This document shows positions 15,801 through 23,456 of a stretch of 36,498 nucleotides of DNA, in pieces (position 1 is the first letter of the stretch; each line of letters begins with the position of its first letter). Under the pieces are notes generated by a model that saw nothing but the letters and a program-made list of their open reading frames with translations, did not search any database and was not told the DNA's origin. A program made the translations under genes and the position numbers. This DNA is from an archaeon (GTDB taxonomy: Archaea; Iainarchaeota; Iainarchaeia; Iainarchaeales; Iainarchaeaceae): contig JANLGZ010000036.1 of NCBI GenBank assembly GCA_024653905.1, forward strand, positions 1-36,498. The letters are read 5' to 3'.

Positions 15801-16189
15801 AAATGGAAGCACAGGCAAAAGTACAGAACAAAATAAGAGCACTTGATAAAAAAGATGCTTTAGAAAGAGTTCTTGCATCACACTTTCTGCCAGATATTAT
15901 TGGAAATACAAGATCATTTTCAAGACAGGAGTTTAGGTGCACTAAATGCAACACCAAATACAGAAGAGTTCCTCTTGTTGGAAAGTGCACATCTTGCGGA
16001 GAAGACAAATTAATACTTACAATTGCACAAGGTTCTGTTAGAAAATACTTAGATATTGCAAAGAAACTAATCAAAAATCACGGGCTGAGCAGTTACTTGA
16101 GCCAGAGGATTGAATTAATAGAAAAAGAAATAGATTCTGTTTTTACTAATGATAAAGTACAGCAAAAAAGTTTGTCGGAGTATATGTGA
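12803..16189 (+). CDS. polC: DNA polymerase D large subunit (DP2, catalytic)
   Basis: 1128 residues from the ATG at 12803, which has GGTGGGG seven bases upstream and overlaps the DP1 gene by 17 bases. DP2 is the replicative polymerase of most archaea, with an RNA-polymerase-like double-psi barrel core. Visible features: N-terminal AGPIRAAGGTATVFPL, a Cys pair in GCTVCVNGE, the core with NADGDQDS (catalytic aspartates, near residue 890), and two zinc-binding sites CSKCGLFGQNETCEKC (about 656-671) and CTKCNTKYRR...CTSCGE near the C-terminus. No intein is present at the places where many DP2 genes carry one. The end QQKSLSEYM may be a degenerate PCNA-binding box. The gene is not split, unlike in some other archaea. 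Confidence 0.96.
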   Translation: MEILADPATKKYFKLLKEKADAQYEIASKAKAKGKDVSLEVECPPTLDLADRTEQIIGPKGVAKRYRELYDENKRDRNKTIFQLFKEIIQGDLGNIPDDEKRLEQAVKTALVLVTEGVVVAPLDGVPKIKISKNSDGSKYVDIYFAGPIRAAGGTATVFPLILGDYARQLMNLDVYKPTNDEIERYVEEINLYDEIITRQYKLKDDDVRKIIRGCTVCVNGEPTEDREVTAHKDLERIPTNKVRGGMCLVISEGVGLKAMKIMSLAKLLGLNWNWLEDIIKIGKGTGKDKEIKPNFNYLGRIAAGRPIFSYPSRYGGFRLRYGRARNTCIMAKGTHPATMHVLDGFIAVGTQTKVERPGKSAEMFPVDTIEGPIVLLKSGEVRKFTSSKEAEEMNHQVKEILFIGDILIALGDFRKTAHPLIPVGYCEEWWKLELKKYAEGNTNFDIETMVKNPELVEQNTAIELSLQLGVPLHPKYLHYYTALTPEETVVLVEKVRKAEKNFAGDEMDELLFEKNSETKLMLEKIGLPHKIDEDKIVVEKEFAYSFFKTFGGASSEKPDSSKTVCKILTRISGMKIRDKGGSFIGVRMGRPEAARPRKMIGDPMTLFPIGTYGGATRSINKAMENPVLEGEIAYFLNPKTKEIEEQQYSLETGERNEFVRKCSKCGLFGQNETCEKCFSQTTAFEKRKFNLNKMIIQAAKNLRVTMPPLVKGVKGLINADKIPEPLEKGILRARHDLHIFRDATIRFELLNAPITHFKPKEINLSIEKAKELGYELDFEGRELVSEDQICEIFPQDMIVNEDAGNFYIRVCRFIDEELERFYGMEKHYNFTSKEDLVGELFLGLAPHTSAGVVGRIIGYTKAKLNFAHPYFHLAKRRNADGDQDSIMLLMDALLNFSKSYLPSSRGGRMDAPLVFTIVINPSEIDDEVYDVETCREYPLELYEKAALISDPDLDSIPIIKNKIGKNTQYSGFGFTHDTSIFDEGPKESTYVTLKSMEDKMEAQAKVQNKIRALDKKDALERVLASHFLPDIIGNTRSFSRQEFRCTKCNTKYRRVPLVGKCTSCGEDKLILTIAQGSVRKYLDIAKKLIKNHGLSSYLSQRIELIEKEIDSVFTNDKVQQKSLSEYM

Positions 16190-16218
16190 AGAAACATATT
16201 CAGCCGGTTTATCTTTGA

Positions 16219-16239
16219 GCATAAAAAAATCGTTTATGC
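16219..16239. terminator. Hairpin between convergent polC and the downstream minus-strand gene
   Basis: GCATAAA (16219-16225) and TTTATGC (16233-16239) form a 7-bp stem with a seven-base loop containing AAAA. It lies in the 59-base gap between the converging genes. It could mark a bidirectional termination region, but archaeal termination depends mainly on T-runs, so this is tentative. Confidence 0.3.
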
Positions 16240-16248
16240 GTTGAATCA

Positions 16249-17016
16249 TTACAGATACGCAACCCAAAGGATTACGAGTATTGCAATTATTGCAAGAATA
16301 AGAATCAGAACATCTGGATTTGAAAAGCTCAGAGAATAATCTGGTTTTCCATTGGTTTGATTGAATCCTTTTGATACTTTTGACACGAGTTCCACAGAAT
16401 ACTTAATCCATTCTGACGGATTAGACAGTTCCTCAAATGCCTCCGAGGTCAGTTCGGAAAATCCTTTATCCCTAAAAGGCACAGAACTTTTATTTACAAT
16501 GTTTCCTGTTGTTGCATTAATACGCAGATTTAATTCATGAGCTTCACTAACATTTGATTTTACTTCAATTTTTGCAATCCAAAAAGGAACATAAAACATT
16601 TCCAAACCTGAAATCATAACATTTTTTTTAGAAGTATTTTCCAAAGAAGCAGTTTTTATAAGAAGAATCTCTTTTGCTTCAGATTCATTCATTTTAGAAA
16701 CTAAAACCCTTGGATCATCCTCCTCGCTAACTTCATTACTTCTTGAAACATTCTCCAACAAAATAAGATCTGCAACAGCAGAATCAAATTCTTTGTTAAA
16801 AGCATTAAATGCTTTTGAACCGCTGAAAACATGATTTGTTTTCTTTTCCGTTTCCTCAACAACATCATAAGAATAGAAATAATACGGAACATAAATCAAA
16901 TTAGTTGAAGAAAACGTAAATCCGTTCCAGTGTTTTTCTTTAAGTAGGTTTGAAACCTTTTCCCCTGCTTCACTCAAATCAACTGAAACAGGGAATGCGG
17001 GTTTCTCTATAAACAT
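16249..17016 (-). CDS. Tail-anchored protein of unknown function, downstream of sepF
   Basis: 255 residues. One hydrophobic helix (about 235-254) lies at the extreme C-terminus and there is no N-terminal signal, so the bulk is likely cytoplasmic with a tail anchor; a signal-less external topology is less likely. Two related motifs, LIYVPYYFYSYDVV (about 40-53) and MFYVPFWIAKIEV (about 142-154), suggest an internal duplication. The second is followed by LRINATTGNIV, like the V-D-x-x-T-G-x-I pattern of PepSY-type domains. The gene starts four bases after the sepF stop and must share its transcript. A role linked to SepF and the membrane is inferred from that alone. Confidence 0.75.
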   Translation of the reverse strand: MFIEKPAFPVSVDLSEAGEKVSNLLKEKHWNGFTFSSTNLIYVPYYFYSYDVVEETEKKTNHVFSGSKAFNAFNKEFDSAVADLILLENVSRSNEVSEEDDPRVLVSKMNESEAKEILLIKTASLENTSKKNVMISGLEMFYVPFWIAKIEVKSNVSEAHELNLRINATTGNIVNKSSVPFRDKGFSELTSEAFEELSNPSEWIKYSVELVSKVSKGFNQTNGKPDYSLSFSNPDVLILILAIIAILVILWVAYL

Positions 17017-17020
17017 TGTT

Positions 17021-17380
17021 TCACTGGTTTTCTCGTCTTTTTATTATTTTAACTCTGCTTGGAGTAATTAAAATTCTGTCTGATGAAATTCTTGCCATAT
17101 CGCCATCTATTCCATCAATACCTTGCTTTATTCCTCCAACCAAATCCTTTAATTTTATTGCATTTCTTTTTGAAAGCGCCTCAATATTCAACAGAATAAT
17201 GTTGCCTTTCTTTGCTTCCGCAACAACCAAGTCTCTATCTTCCTCTGATTGTAAAACTATTGGTTTTACAAACGCATCTGCGTTTTCATAAGGATCTTCT
17301 TCTTCTGACTCAAGATTGTTAAGGAAATCCTCAATATTAATTCCCTCATCCTTGCCGACAAGCTTCTCCAAAAAAGCCAT
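17021..17380 (-). CDS. sepF: Cell division protein SepF
   Basis: 119 residues from the ATG at 17380, with GGGGTGAT seven bases upstream; a TTG two codons earlier is less likely. The N-terminal MAFLEKLVG is a short amphipathic membrane-targeting helix. After an acidic linker (18-35) comes the SepF core: FVKPIVLQSEEDRDLVVAEAKKGNIILLNIEALSKRN in pieces, LKDLVGGIKQ, GIDGDMARISSDRILITPSRVKI. In archaea SepF is the main membrane anchor of FtsZ. Its presence points to FtsZ-based division in this organism. It is divergent from the cdc6 gene, across a 281-base intergenic region. Confidence 0.95.
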   Translation of the reverse strand: MAFLEKLVGKDEGINIEDFLNNLESEEEDPYENADAFVKPIVLQSEEDRDLVVAEAKKGNIILLNIEALSKRNAIKLKDLVGGIKQGIDGIDGDMARISSDRILITPSRVKIIKRRENQ

Positions 17381-17661
17381 TATCAAATCACCCCTTCATA
17401 AACAAGAACTGTTAGTTTACAATAATTGCTCATGACCATCTTAAAAATCCTTTTGCTAAACTCCTGTACATAACACTGCAGAAACCTGCAATGAACCATA
17501 CAAGCACTATCAAACCACGCAAAAAATCTGACAGAAATAATACTATCCTCACTCAAACACTGGAAAGTATACATAAAAAATATTTGAATTTCGAATACTA
17601 ATACCGGAAGAAGTTAACTTCCACAACTACTAGATTTTTTAACAACTTACATCTTACTCAC
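17381..17661. other. Intergenic region between sepF and cdc6: possible replication origin
   Basis: 281 bases with no supported gene, between divergent sepF and orc1/cdc6. It holds CACTGGAAA (17558-17566; complement TTTCCAGTG), which matches half of the archaeal origin recognition box core, next to an A/T-rich stretch (17571-17600) that could unwind, and a 12-base palindrome GAAGTTAACTTC (17610-17621). Archaeal origins often lie beside cdc6, but only one half site is seen here and no clear array of inverted boxes. Promoters for both flanking genes must also be in this region. Confidence 0.35.
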
Positions 17662-18882
17662 TTGTGGGTTGATTTATTGCAGATACAGAATATTTTCGAA
17701 AAAGAATTTGCAAAAGAAACTATTTTTCTTGATAGGAACATGATAACCCCGCATTACACCCCAAAAGTACTTCCTTTCAGGGAAATTTACATTGGAGATA
17801 TTTCAAACCTTGTTTCTAAAACATTAAGAGGCCAAAAAGCAGATAATCTTTTCATTTATGGTAAAACAGGCACGGGTAAAACATCTGTTACTAAGCATGT
17901 GATAGAGCAATTATTGGAATTTGCTTCACAAAAAAACCTCCCTGTTGAGGGAAATTATGTTAACTGCAGAAATCATAACTCAAAATACAGAGCTCTTGTG
18001 AAAATTGTGAAGGAGTTTTATCCCGAAGAAAATTTTCTGGGTTTTTCTGCTGCGTTTGTTTATGAAAAATTGCTTGATTATGCAAGGAAAGGAAAACACC
18101 TTATTCTTGTTCTGGATGAAATTGATAAAGTAAAGGATTTGGACGAACTTGTTTATGGTTTGACAAGATGCAATGATGAACTTGATAAAGGAAGCATTTC
18201 AATAATCGGGATTTCTAATAATTTAATGTTTAAAGACAGATTAGACCCAAGAACAAAAAGCAGTTTGTGCCAGCATGAAATGATTTTCCCGCCTTATAAT
18301 GCACAGGAACTTTCAGAAATACTTGAACAAAGAACAGCACTGGCTTTTAAAGCGAATTCTGTGGAAAGTTCAGCAATTCATCTTGCTGCTGCAATTGCAG
18401 CACAAGAATCAGGAGATGCAAGAACTGCAGTAATGCTTTTGCTTCACGCAGGAGAAATCTCAGACAAAAAAGGAAGCGGAAAAGTAACTGATGTTGAAGT
18501 TAAAAAAGCAAAAAAGCATGTGGAGGAAGAACTTATTTTCAATATGGTTTCTACGCTTCCTGAACAACAGCAATTAGTTTTGTATGCAATCGCTTCTCTT
18601 TCTCTTGAAAAACGACCAATGCACAAAATAACAGGCGCAATAGAAGTTGGAGTTTTATTTTCAGGGGAAATTTATGATGAGTACTGCAGGCTTTCTAAAA
18701 AATATAAAGAAACAACAGTTTCAGCAAGATGGTACAGGCAATATATTTCTGAATTGGAAATGTATGGTTTGATTGTTTCAACTAATTCTGGAAAAGGAAT
18801 TAAAGGCCAGACAAGATTAATCAAGCTTGGTTTTGATGCTGATAAAATTAAAGGTTTGATTGAAAAGGAACTTGCAGGCTAA
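17662..18882 (+). CDS. cdc6: Orc1/Cdc6 replication initiator
   Basis: 406 residues from a TTG; a second TTG at 17677 with GGGTTGAT before it is an equally good start and gives 401. Order of motifs: the family opening DRNMITPHYTPKVLPFRE, Walker A GKTGTGKT (67-74), Walker B LILVLDEIDK (about 147-156), sensor 1 IIGISNN, arginine-finger region LDPRTKSSL, sensor 2 GDARTAV, then a C-terminal winged helix (about 295-400). It binds origin DNA and helps load MCM. Proximity to PolD, SepF and Hel308 makes a replication/division cluster. One cdc6 gene is visible in the window; others may exist. Confidence 0.95.
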   Translation: MWVDLLQIQNIFEKEFAKETIFLDRNMITPHYTPKVLPFREIYIGDISNLVSKTLRGQKADNLFIYGKTGTGKTSVTKHVIEQLLEFASQKNLPVEGNYVNCRNHNSKYRALVKIVKEFYPEENFLGFSAAFVYEKLLDYARKGKHLILVLDEIDKVKDLDELVYGLTRCNDELDKGSISIIGISNNLMFKDRLDPRTKSSLCQHEMIFPPYNAQELSEILEQRTALAFKANSVESSAIHLAAAIAAQESGDARTAVMLLLHAGEISDKKGSGKVTDVEVKKAKKHVEEELIFNMVSTLPEQQQLVLYAIASLSLEKRPMHKITGAIEVGVLFSGEIYDEYCRLSKKYKETTVSARWYRQYISELEMYGLIVSTNSGKGIKGQTRLIKLGFDADKIKGLIEKELAG

Positions 18883-18916
18883 ACATTAAATACCCAAAAG
18901 AACACTTATTCTAACT

Positions 18917-19429
18917 ATGAAAGGACAAGGCGCTTTAGAATATTTACTTCTCATCGGAGGCGGAGTGCTTATTGCAGTTATAGCAATAACAATAATACTC
19001 ACGCTTGCAGGAACAGGAGATGAACAAGTAAACAACAGTGGCACAGACACCTTTGATGCTATTCAAAATATTGCTGCTGAATCATCAGAACTTACAGGAG
19101 GAAATGTTGGTTCACCTTTAACTCTTATTATTGATGACACCGATAGACCTAATGTATCCGTAACTGTTGGAGGATTAGACATAGTTAAAATGGAAGCCCA
19201 AATAAACCCTGAACTTATATGTTCTAAAGTAACTGGAACGTGGAAATGTAACTTTCCCACTGGACAAGGCTCACTTGAAATTGGAAGAAGTTATACTCTA
19301 ATAGTAAAATGTTGGGTGAATGGAACTGCTCTTGATGGAGATCCAACCAAAATAATAACCAAAGATTTTATAGTTGGAGAACAAACTGAAATCCACACTA
19401 GTATCGGTTCAACAACCAATAGAGGCTAA
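18917..19429 (+). CDS. Class III signal peptide protein (archaeal pilin-like)
   Basis: 170 residues starting MKGQGALEYLLLIGG, followed by a hydrophobic helix to about residue 32. This is the class III (type IV prepilin) signal, cut by an archaeal prepilin peptidase between Gly3 and Gln4. The remaining part is strand-rich with two cysteines that could form a disulphide (LICSKV and WKCNFP) and a third later. Such proteins assemble into adhesion pili or related filaments. No other pilus genes are nearby. TTAAATAC about 25 bases before the ATG and absence of a ribosome binding site suggest a leaderless mRNA. Confidence 0.85.
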   Translation: MKGQGALEYLLLIGGGVLIAVIAITIILTLAGTGDEQVNNSGTDTFDAIQNIAAESSELTGGNVGSPLTLIIDDTDRPNVSVTVGGLDIVKMEAQINPELICSKVTGTWKCNFPTGQGSLEIGRSYTLIVKCWVNGTALDGDPTKIITKDFIVGEQTEIHTSIGSTTNRG

Positions 19430-19457
19430 TGCAATAGACACAGCGTGCCAAATTAAA

Positions 19458-22400
19458 CTATTTTTTCATCAAAAGCTGTTGTTTCACACTTATTGCTATT
19501 TTTGGACTCAGGATTTTTTCCAAATCCTTAACATCAATTTTTTTCACATCAGAAATGCTTTTAATTCCAGAATTGAATAATCTTCTTGCCCTAACTCTTC
19601 CTATTCCTCTTAATTCACAGAGCATTACAAGTTCTTCTTTAATTCCGTTTTTGAGGCGCTTTCGCATTTTATTTAAAGGAGAAAAATGTTCCTGCAAACC
19701 AATAATTTTTGCTAATTCTAAGGCAGAGTAAGCAAGCCAGTCAGCATTCTGAAGTTTTGCTCTTAGAATCCCGGGCTGTACTTTAAAAGAATCAACCAAA
19801 TCCTGTTCTTTAACTTCCTCAACCCAATCTTTAAGCAAGAAGCTTGTCCAGAGTTTGGAAAGAATATTATTATCAGTGAACATTTCAACATCTGCATTAA
19901 TTGGAAGAAGTTCTTTATTTTCCTGTAATTGTTCCCAGAGTTCAGCTTCCTTGGAAGCAGGAGAAGAAACTAAAGGAGTAAATTCAGAAGTGTTAGTAAT
20001 CGTGAATAAGTAAGCAAGGTCATTGAATTTGTTCTGCTTTAAGGAAGTTATTATTGAAAATGCAGACATTGGATCAAGGTAAAGTTCAGTGACTCTTTTT
20101 CCCAAAGGAGTAGCATCTATTCTGTTTTCATCAGCATCAACAAAACCCATTTCTTCTAATTCTTTTACAATAGAAATTATTTTTCTGAATAAACTTGAAA
20201 GGTTCCCTGTTTGAGCAGCATAAAAGGTTTGCGAAAAAAACTTTTCAGCAGATTCCAAATCAAAAACAAAACCTGTTGAAATAACAGCCAATAAATGAAA
20301 TCTCAACGCTGTTTCTGAAGCTAATTTTGAATCCATGTTTTCTATTTCGCCATTAATAAAATAATCAAAATAATCATCCTTCTCAAATTCAGTTTTTGCA
20401 AGGAGTATTGCCTGACCTTCAGAATCATATTTGGGTCTGCCACTGTTATGGATAACCAATCCGTTGGCAATAAAATTATGCCCTGTTTCAAGCGTAAAAT
20501 CATAGACATACTCATCCACGAGTATTTTTCTCATGCACTTTATTTGGTCGGGGCACACTTGCCCAACCATGTTTTTATTGGAAACGCCATTAAACTGGGA
20601 TTTGGTCACGCTAACTTCCCATATGTGACTTTGCCTAAATGAATTGGGTTTTTTCCTACAAATCCTTGGAATCCACCCAAGCTTTGAAAACATGAGGCAG
20701 AAGTCGCGTGCGAGACGTTCGCTACTTGTAATCAAAAAGTATGAGTTTCCGGTTTCCCAACCATCACAATCACTGTACTCTTTGACAAATGCCTTTGCCA
20801 TTTCGTCAGGCAGATAAAACAACACCTCAGGCAATTTCAGAATAAAAGCCTTTTTCCCGGAAGGAACGCCCAGATTGGCAAGAAAATCACCTATCGGAAG
20901 AGATTTGAAACCGCAACAATAAGAGCCACGCCTCCATTTTGCTTTGGTTTTCTTGCCAAAAAGCGAATAAACCATTGAAGAATATTCCTCCTGAACACCA
21001 CGATTCTTGTTATAATACCTAATCAGATAAGAGTTGTCTTTTTTATTATAGTAAATCGAGCCATCAGACATTATTTTTGCGATGAACCTGCACAGATTTA
21101 CAGACCATTCAAGAGGGAATTTGTGTGCTTGATGACCAGTTTTGTTCATCAGCAAATCTTCTTTCCTCACAAATTTTTCCGAAGAAACATACTCAATCGG
21201 GGCACTTACTTCCCCCATAACACTAAATGCCACAGGGCAAGACAGGTAATCCGAAACTTTATGTGTTTCACCCACCTCCAAACTTTGGGCTTCACGCCAC
21301 TCATAAGGGTTTGGAAACGGTTTCGAACCATCATAAAACCAGTGCTGCAATTGTCTTGATTTTTCTGGCACCCCAAGCACCATAGCTGCTTTAGTCGGAC
21401 CAAACCCCTGCTCGTTTCTAAGCCTAAAGGATTCTGCGTAAAGTTCTTGGGCATTGGAAAAAGGCGAAATTCTCGGTTTTCCCGCGGCTATTTTGGTAAA
21501 ACAAAGCATGGGGTGTTCAGGAGTAACCCTTATTCTTTTCCCCCCACGGGTCTCTATCTCAATCAATTCTTGTGCCTTCCTTTTCCACAAAGAACGGACA
21601 GAAAAAATTTTTACAGACCCAGTTTCAAGTTCAACTCCAAGTAACTCCAACTTGCCATCTGCCTCTTTTTTCCCGACCTCGTCCGAACCAAAAAAGCGGG
21701 AAAAAATTTCCTCAACCCTTTTTACTCCATTGTTAGTGTATACCACGGTGTCTCCAGAAACACAACGCCCAGCCATTTGCTTCCATTCCGAAACTGGAAT
21801 TCTGTCCATCCCATAACCGGTGTAACGATAAGGGGTTTGTAGAATTACTCTATAAGCAGGAAGATTTACCCCCGCGGCTAAAGTTGGCGTTGAAGCAATA
21901 AATTTCAAATAATTTCTCCTGAACAAATCCTCGACAATTTCTCTTTGTTTCTGAAGCAAACCAGCATTGTGAAAACAACTCCCTTTCTTTATTAGTTCAG
22001 CAATTGTTCTGCACTGAACAGTGGGTTGTTCCAATACACTTAAAACTTTTTCAGCAGAATCATTCAAAACATTTTTTTCCTTTTCTGTGAGGACTTTTTC
22101 GGTGATATTCGCAAGTTTTTTTGCAGTAGCCTCACTGCTTCTTTTTGTGTTAGAAAAAACCAAAGCCTGTTTTCCTTTCTTAAGAGTATCAAGGCAAATA
22201 GAAATAGTTGGATCAGTGCTTAGAGTAACATCCTGAGAAGTTTCACCAAAATCAATTTTATCATCTAAAAAAACCCCTTCCTTTAATTCAACAGGCCTGT
22301 AATCGCTTTCAACTAACTCAGCACCAAGCCATTTGGAAAGATCTTTTGCATTTGGAATAGTTGCACTTAAACCAAGAACCTGAATATTCTTGTTCAGAAA

Positions 22401-22877
22401 ACGGAGCTTTGTAATAAGCATTTCTAAAGTAGCCCCTCTATCAGAACCAATGGAATGAATCTCATCCACCACAAGCAAACCTATTTGGGAGAGCCAATCC
22501 GCACGATGGTTCAGAAGCGAATTTAGTTTTTCATAAGTAGTAAAAATAATGTCTTTTTGTGAAAGATATTTTCCAGCAGAATCAAAATCACCAGTGCTTA
22601 AAACAGTTTTAATTCCGAGTTCGGCTGAATATTTATTTTTAAAATCATTAGAATGCTCAGAAGCCAATGCTCTTAATGGACAGGTGTAAACAACTTTTTT
22701 TCTGTTTTTTAAAATTGAATTTAAAGAAGCTAATTCAGCAACAACTGTTTTGCCTGAAGCTGTGGGAGAACTAACCACAATACTTTTTTCCAAAACACCC
22801 GCATCAATTGCTTTTTTCTGCATTGGATTGAATGAATCAAAACCATTGTGATGTTTTACTAATTCAATTATTTCCAT
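19458..22877 (-). CDS. hel308: Hel308-type Ski2-like DNA helicase, interrupted by an intein
   Basis: 1139 residues as encoded; 699 after removal of a 440-residue intein (residues 372-811). Helicase motifs: Q-motif region FNPMQKKAI, Walker A SSPTASGKT (36-44), Walker B VVDEIHSIGSDRG (136-148), motif III LSATIPN, motif IV-V with FSNTKRS and STPTLAAGVNLPAYRV, and motif VI QMAGR-SGRPKYD, which is split by the intein. The C-terminal part holds winged-helix and ratchet regions and a helix-hairpin-helix, LRGIGRVRARRLFNSGI, as in Hel308. It unwinds lagging-strand and fork DNA in replication restart and repair. Because the intein sits in an essential motif, splicing is required for activity. Convergent with the pilin-like gene. 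Confidence 0.93.
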   Translation of the reverse strand: MEIIELVKHHNGFDSFNPMQKKAIDAGVLEKSIVVSSPTASGKTVVAELASLNSILKNRKKVVYTCPLRALASEHSNDFKNKYSAELGIKTVLSTGDFDSAGKYLSQKDIIFTTYEKLNSLLNHRADWLSQIGLLVVDEIHSIGSDRGATLEMLITKLRFLNKNIQVLGLSATIPNAKDLSKWLGAELVESDYRPVELKEGVFLDDKIDFGETSQDVTLSTDPTISICLDTLKKGKQALVFSNTKRSSEATAKKLANITEKVLTEKEKNVLNDSAEKVLSVLEQPTVQCRTIAELIKKGSCFHNAGLLQKQREIVEDLFRRNYLKFIASTPTLAAGVNLPAYRVILQTPYRYTGYGMDRIPVSEWKQMAGRCVSGDTVVYTNNGVKRVEEIFSRFFGSDEVGKKEADGKLELLGVELETGSVKIFSVRSLWKRKAQELIEIETRGGKRIRVTPEHPMLCFTKIAAGKPRISPFSNAQELYAESFRLRNEQGFGPTKAAMVLGVPEKSRQLQHWFYDGSKPFPNPYEWREAQSLEVGETHKVSDYLSCPVAFSVMGEVSAPIEYVSSEKFVRKEDLLMNKTGHQAHKFPLEWSVNLCRFIAKIMSDGSIYYNKKDNSYLIRYYNKNRGVQEEYSSMVYSLFGKKTKAKWRRGSYCCGFKSLPIGDFLANLGVPSGKKAFILKLPEVLFYLPDEMAKAFVKEYSDCDGWETGNSYFLITSSERLARDFCLMFSKLGWIPRICRKKPNSFRQSHIWEVSVTKSQFNGVSNKNMVGQVCPDQIKCMRKILVDEYVYDFTLETGHNFIANGLVIHNSGRPKYDSEGQAILLAKTEFEKDDYFDYFINGEIENMDSKLASETALRFHLLAVISTGFVFDLESAEKFFSQTFYAAQTGNLSSLFRKIISIVKELEEMGFVDADENRIDATPLGKRVTELYLDPMSAFSIITSLKQNKFNDLAYLFTITNTSEFTPLVSSPASKEAELWEQLQENKELLPINADVEMFTDNNILSKLWTSFLLKDWVEEVKEQDLVDSFKVQPGILRAKLQNADWLAYSALELAKIIGLQEHFSPLNKMRKRLKNGIKEELVMLCELRGIGRVRARRLFNSGIKSISDVKKIDVKDLEKILSPKIAISVKQQLLMKK
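20445..21764 (-). mobile_element. Intein with LAGLIDADG homing endonuclease (in hel308 motif VI)
   Basis: In frame within hel308, 440 residues. Block A starts CVSGDTVVYTNNG (Cys1), block B has VTPEHPM (intein residues 80-86), block F is YVYDFTLETGHNFIAN and block G ends VIHN; the first C-extein residue is Ser. All class 1 splicing residues are present. The endonuclease carries two dodecapeptide-like motifs, FIAKIMSDGSI (about 228-238) and FVKEYSDCDGW (about 326-336), each keeping the D-G, so it may be active. Residues 107-150 (with KAAMVLGVPEKSRQLQHWFYDG as two parts) look like an added helix-turn-helix. The DNA looks richer in G+C than the flanking exteins, suggesting recent arrival. Confidence 0.93.
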
Positions 22878-22929
22878 AAAAAAAATACGAAAAAATACCT
22901 TTTCTCAAAACTAAACCATTTATTTCAAA

Positions 22930-23109
22930 TTATTCTGGGTGAAAGCGAGTCTTTTTTCTTACAACGCAAAAAACATTTTCTTCAAGAATAATTTGCTGAG
23001 ATTTATGCCTGCCGGTTTTTACAATAATTTTTGGTTTTTTTATTTTTCTGGCTTCAGCCACAATTAAATCACCTTTAATTGCATCCCCTACTTCATAAAG
23101 GATTGTCAT
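22930..23109 (-). CDS. Small protein of unknown function (59 residues)
   Basis: ATG at 23109 overlaps the stop codon of the upstream regulator by four bases (ATGA), and the frame runs 59 codons to TAA. The sequence (MTILYEVGDAIKGDLIVAEA, then KPKIIVKTGRHKSQ and NVFCVVRKKTRFHPE) alternates hydrophobic and charged residues, suggesting a small beta-barrel, and is basic. Codon use matches the neighbours. The overlap and the protein-like pattern support a real gene co-translated with the regulator. No family was recognised; an RNA- or DNA-binding role would be a guess. Confidence 0.65.
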   Translation of the reverse strand: MTILYEVGDAIKGDLIVAEARKIKKPKIIVKTGRHKSQQIILEENVFCVVRKKTRFHPE

Positions 23110-23447
23110 TCAATAACCTCTACTTTCTTTTCCTTGATTAATTCATCCACAATTTTAACAGTCATCTCCAAATCCAACCTAAGTTCATTTGCAATTTCCT
23201 CATAATACGCTTCATTATTTTTCTTATAATACTCCAAAATTTCCTTTTTAGCAGTACCATAATCAACATCCCTAAGGTATATGACTTCTGTTCCTTCTAA
23301 TTTTTCTCTTACTGCCCCCCGAATGAAATCAGAAACATTCAAAAAAACACCTGCATTAACCATTTGTTTTATTTTTCTATACTCAAGAGGAGTCAATTTT
23401 ACCCCTACTGCTTTTGCTTTTAAAGTTTCCTGCTTTGTTTTGAACAT
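23106..23447 (-). CDS. Ribbon-helix-helix plus winged-helix transcription regulator
   Basis: 113 residues from the ATG at 23447, chosen because the TATATA on the minus strand is about 28 bases upstream (leaderless); an ATG at 23462 would start inside the operator, too close to that TATA box. N-terminal half: AVGVKLTPLEYRKIKQMVNAGVFLNVSDFIRGAVREKL in parts, the strand-helix-helix of CopG-like proteins. C-terminal half (about 60-113): KKEILEYYKKNNEAYYEEIANELRLDLEMTVKIVDEL, a winged-helix-like pattern. Two DNA-binding domains in one small protein imply a dimeric regulator. It probably represses itself through the adjacent palindrome. Confidence 0.72.
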   Translation of the reverse strand: MFKTKQETLKAKAVGVKLTPLEYRKIKQMVNAGVFLNVSDFIRGAVREKLEGTEVIYLRDVDYGTAKKEILEYYKKNNEAYYEEIANELRLDLEMTVKIVDELIKEKKVEVIE

Positions 23448-23456
23448 ATAAAAATT

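Noticed and set aside
12803..16189. Intein in the polymerase D large subunit
   Set aside because: The sequence runs through the usual insertion region (NADGDQDS) without a break or splicing blocks.
17383..17574. A 63-codon minus-strand frame upstream of sepF
   Set aside because: Cys/Phe-rich sequence of shadow type, overlaps the sepF ribosome binding site, no promoter or own ribosome binding site in place.
21206..21816. Long alternative frames (78-120 codons) within the intein region
   Set aside because: They lie opposite to or offset from the well-supported intein frame and have no protein-like pattern; the higher G+C content simply leaves fewer stops.
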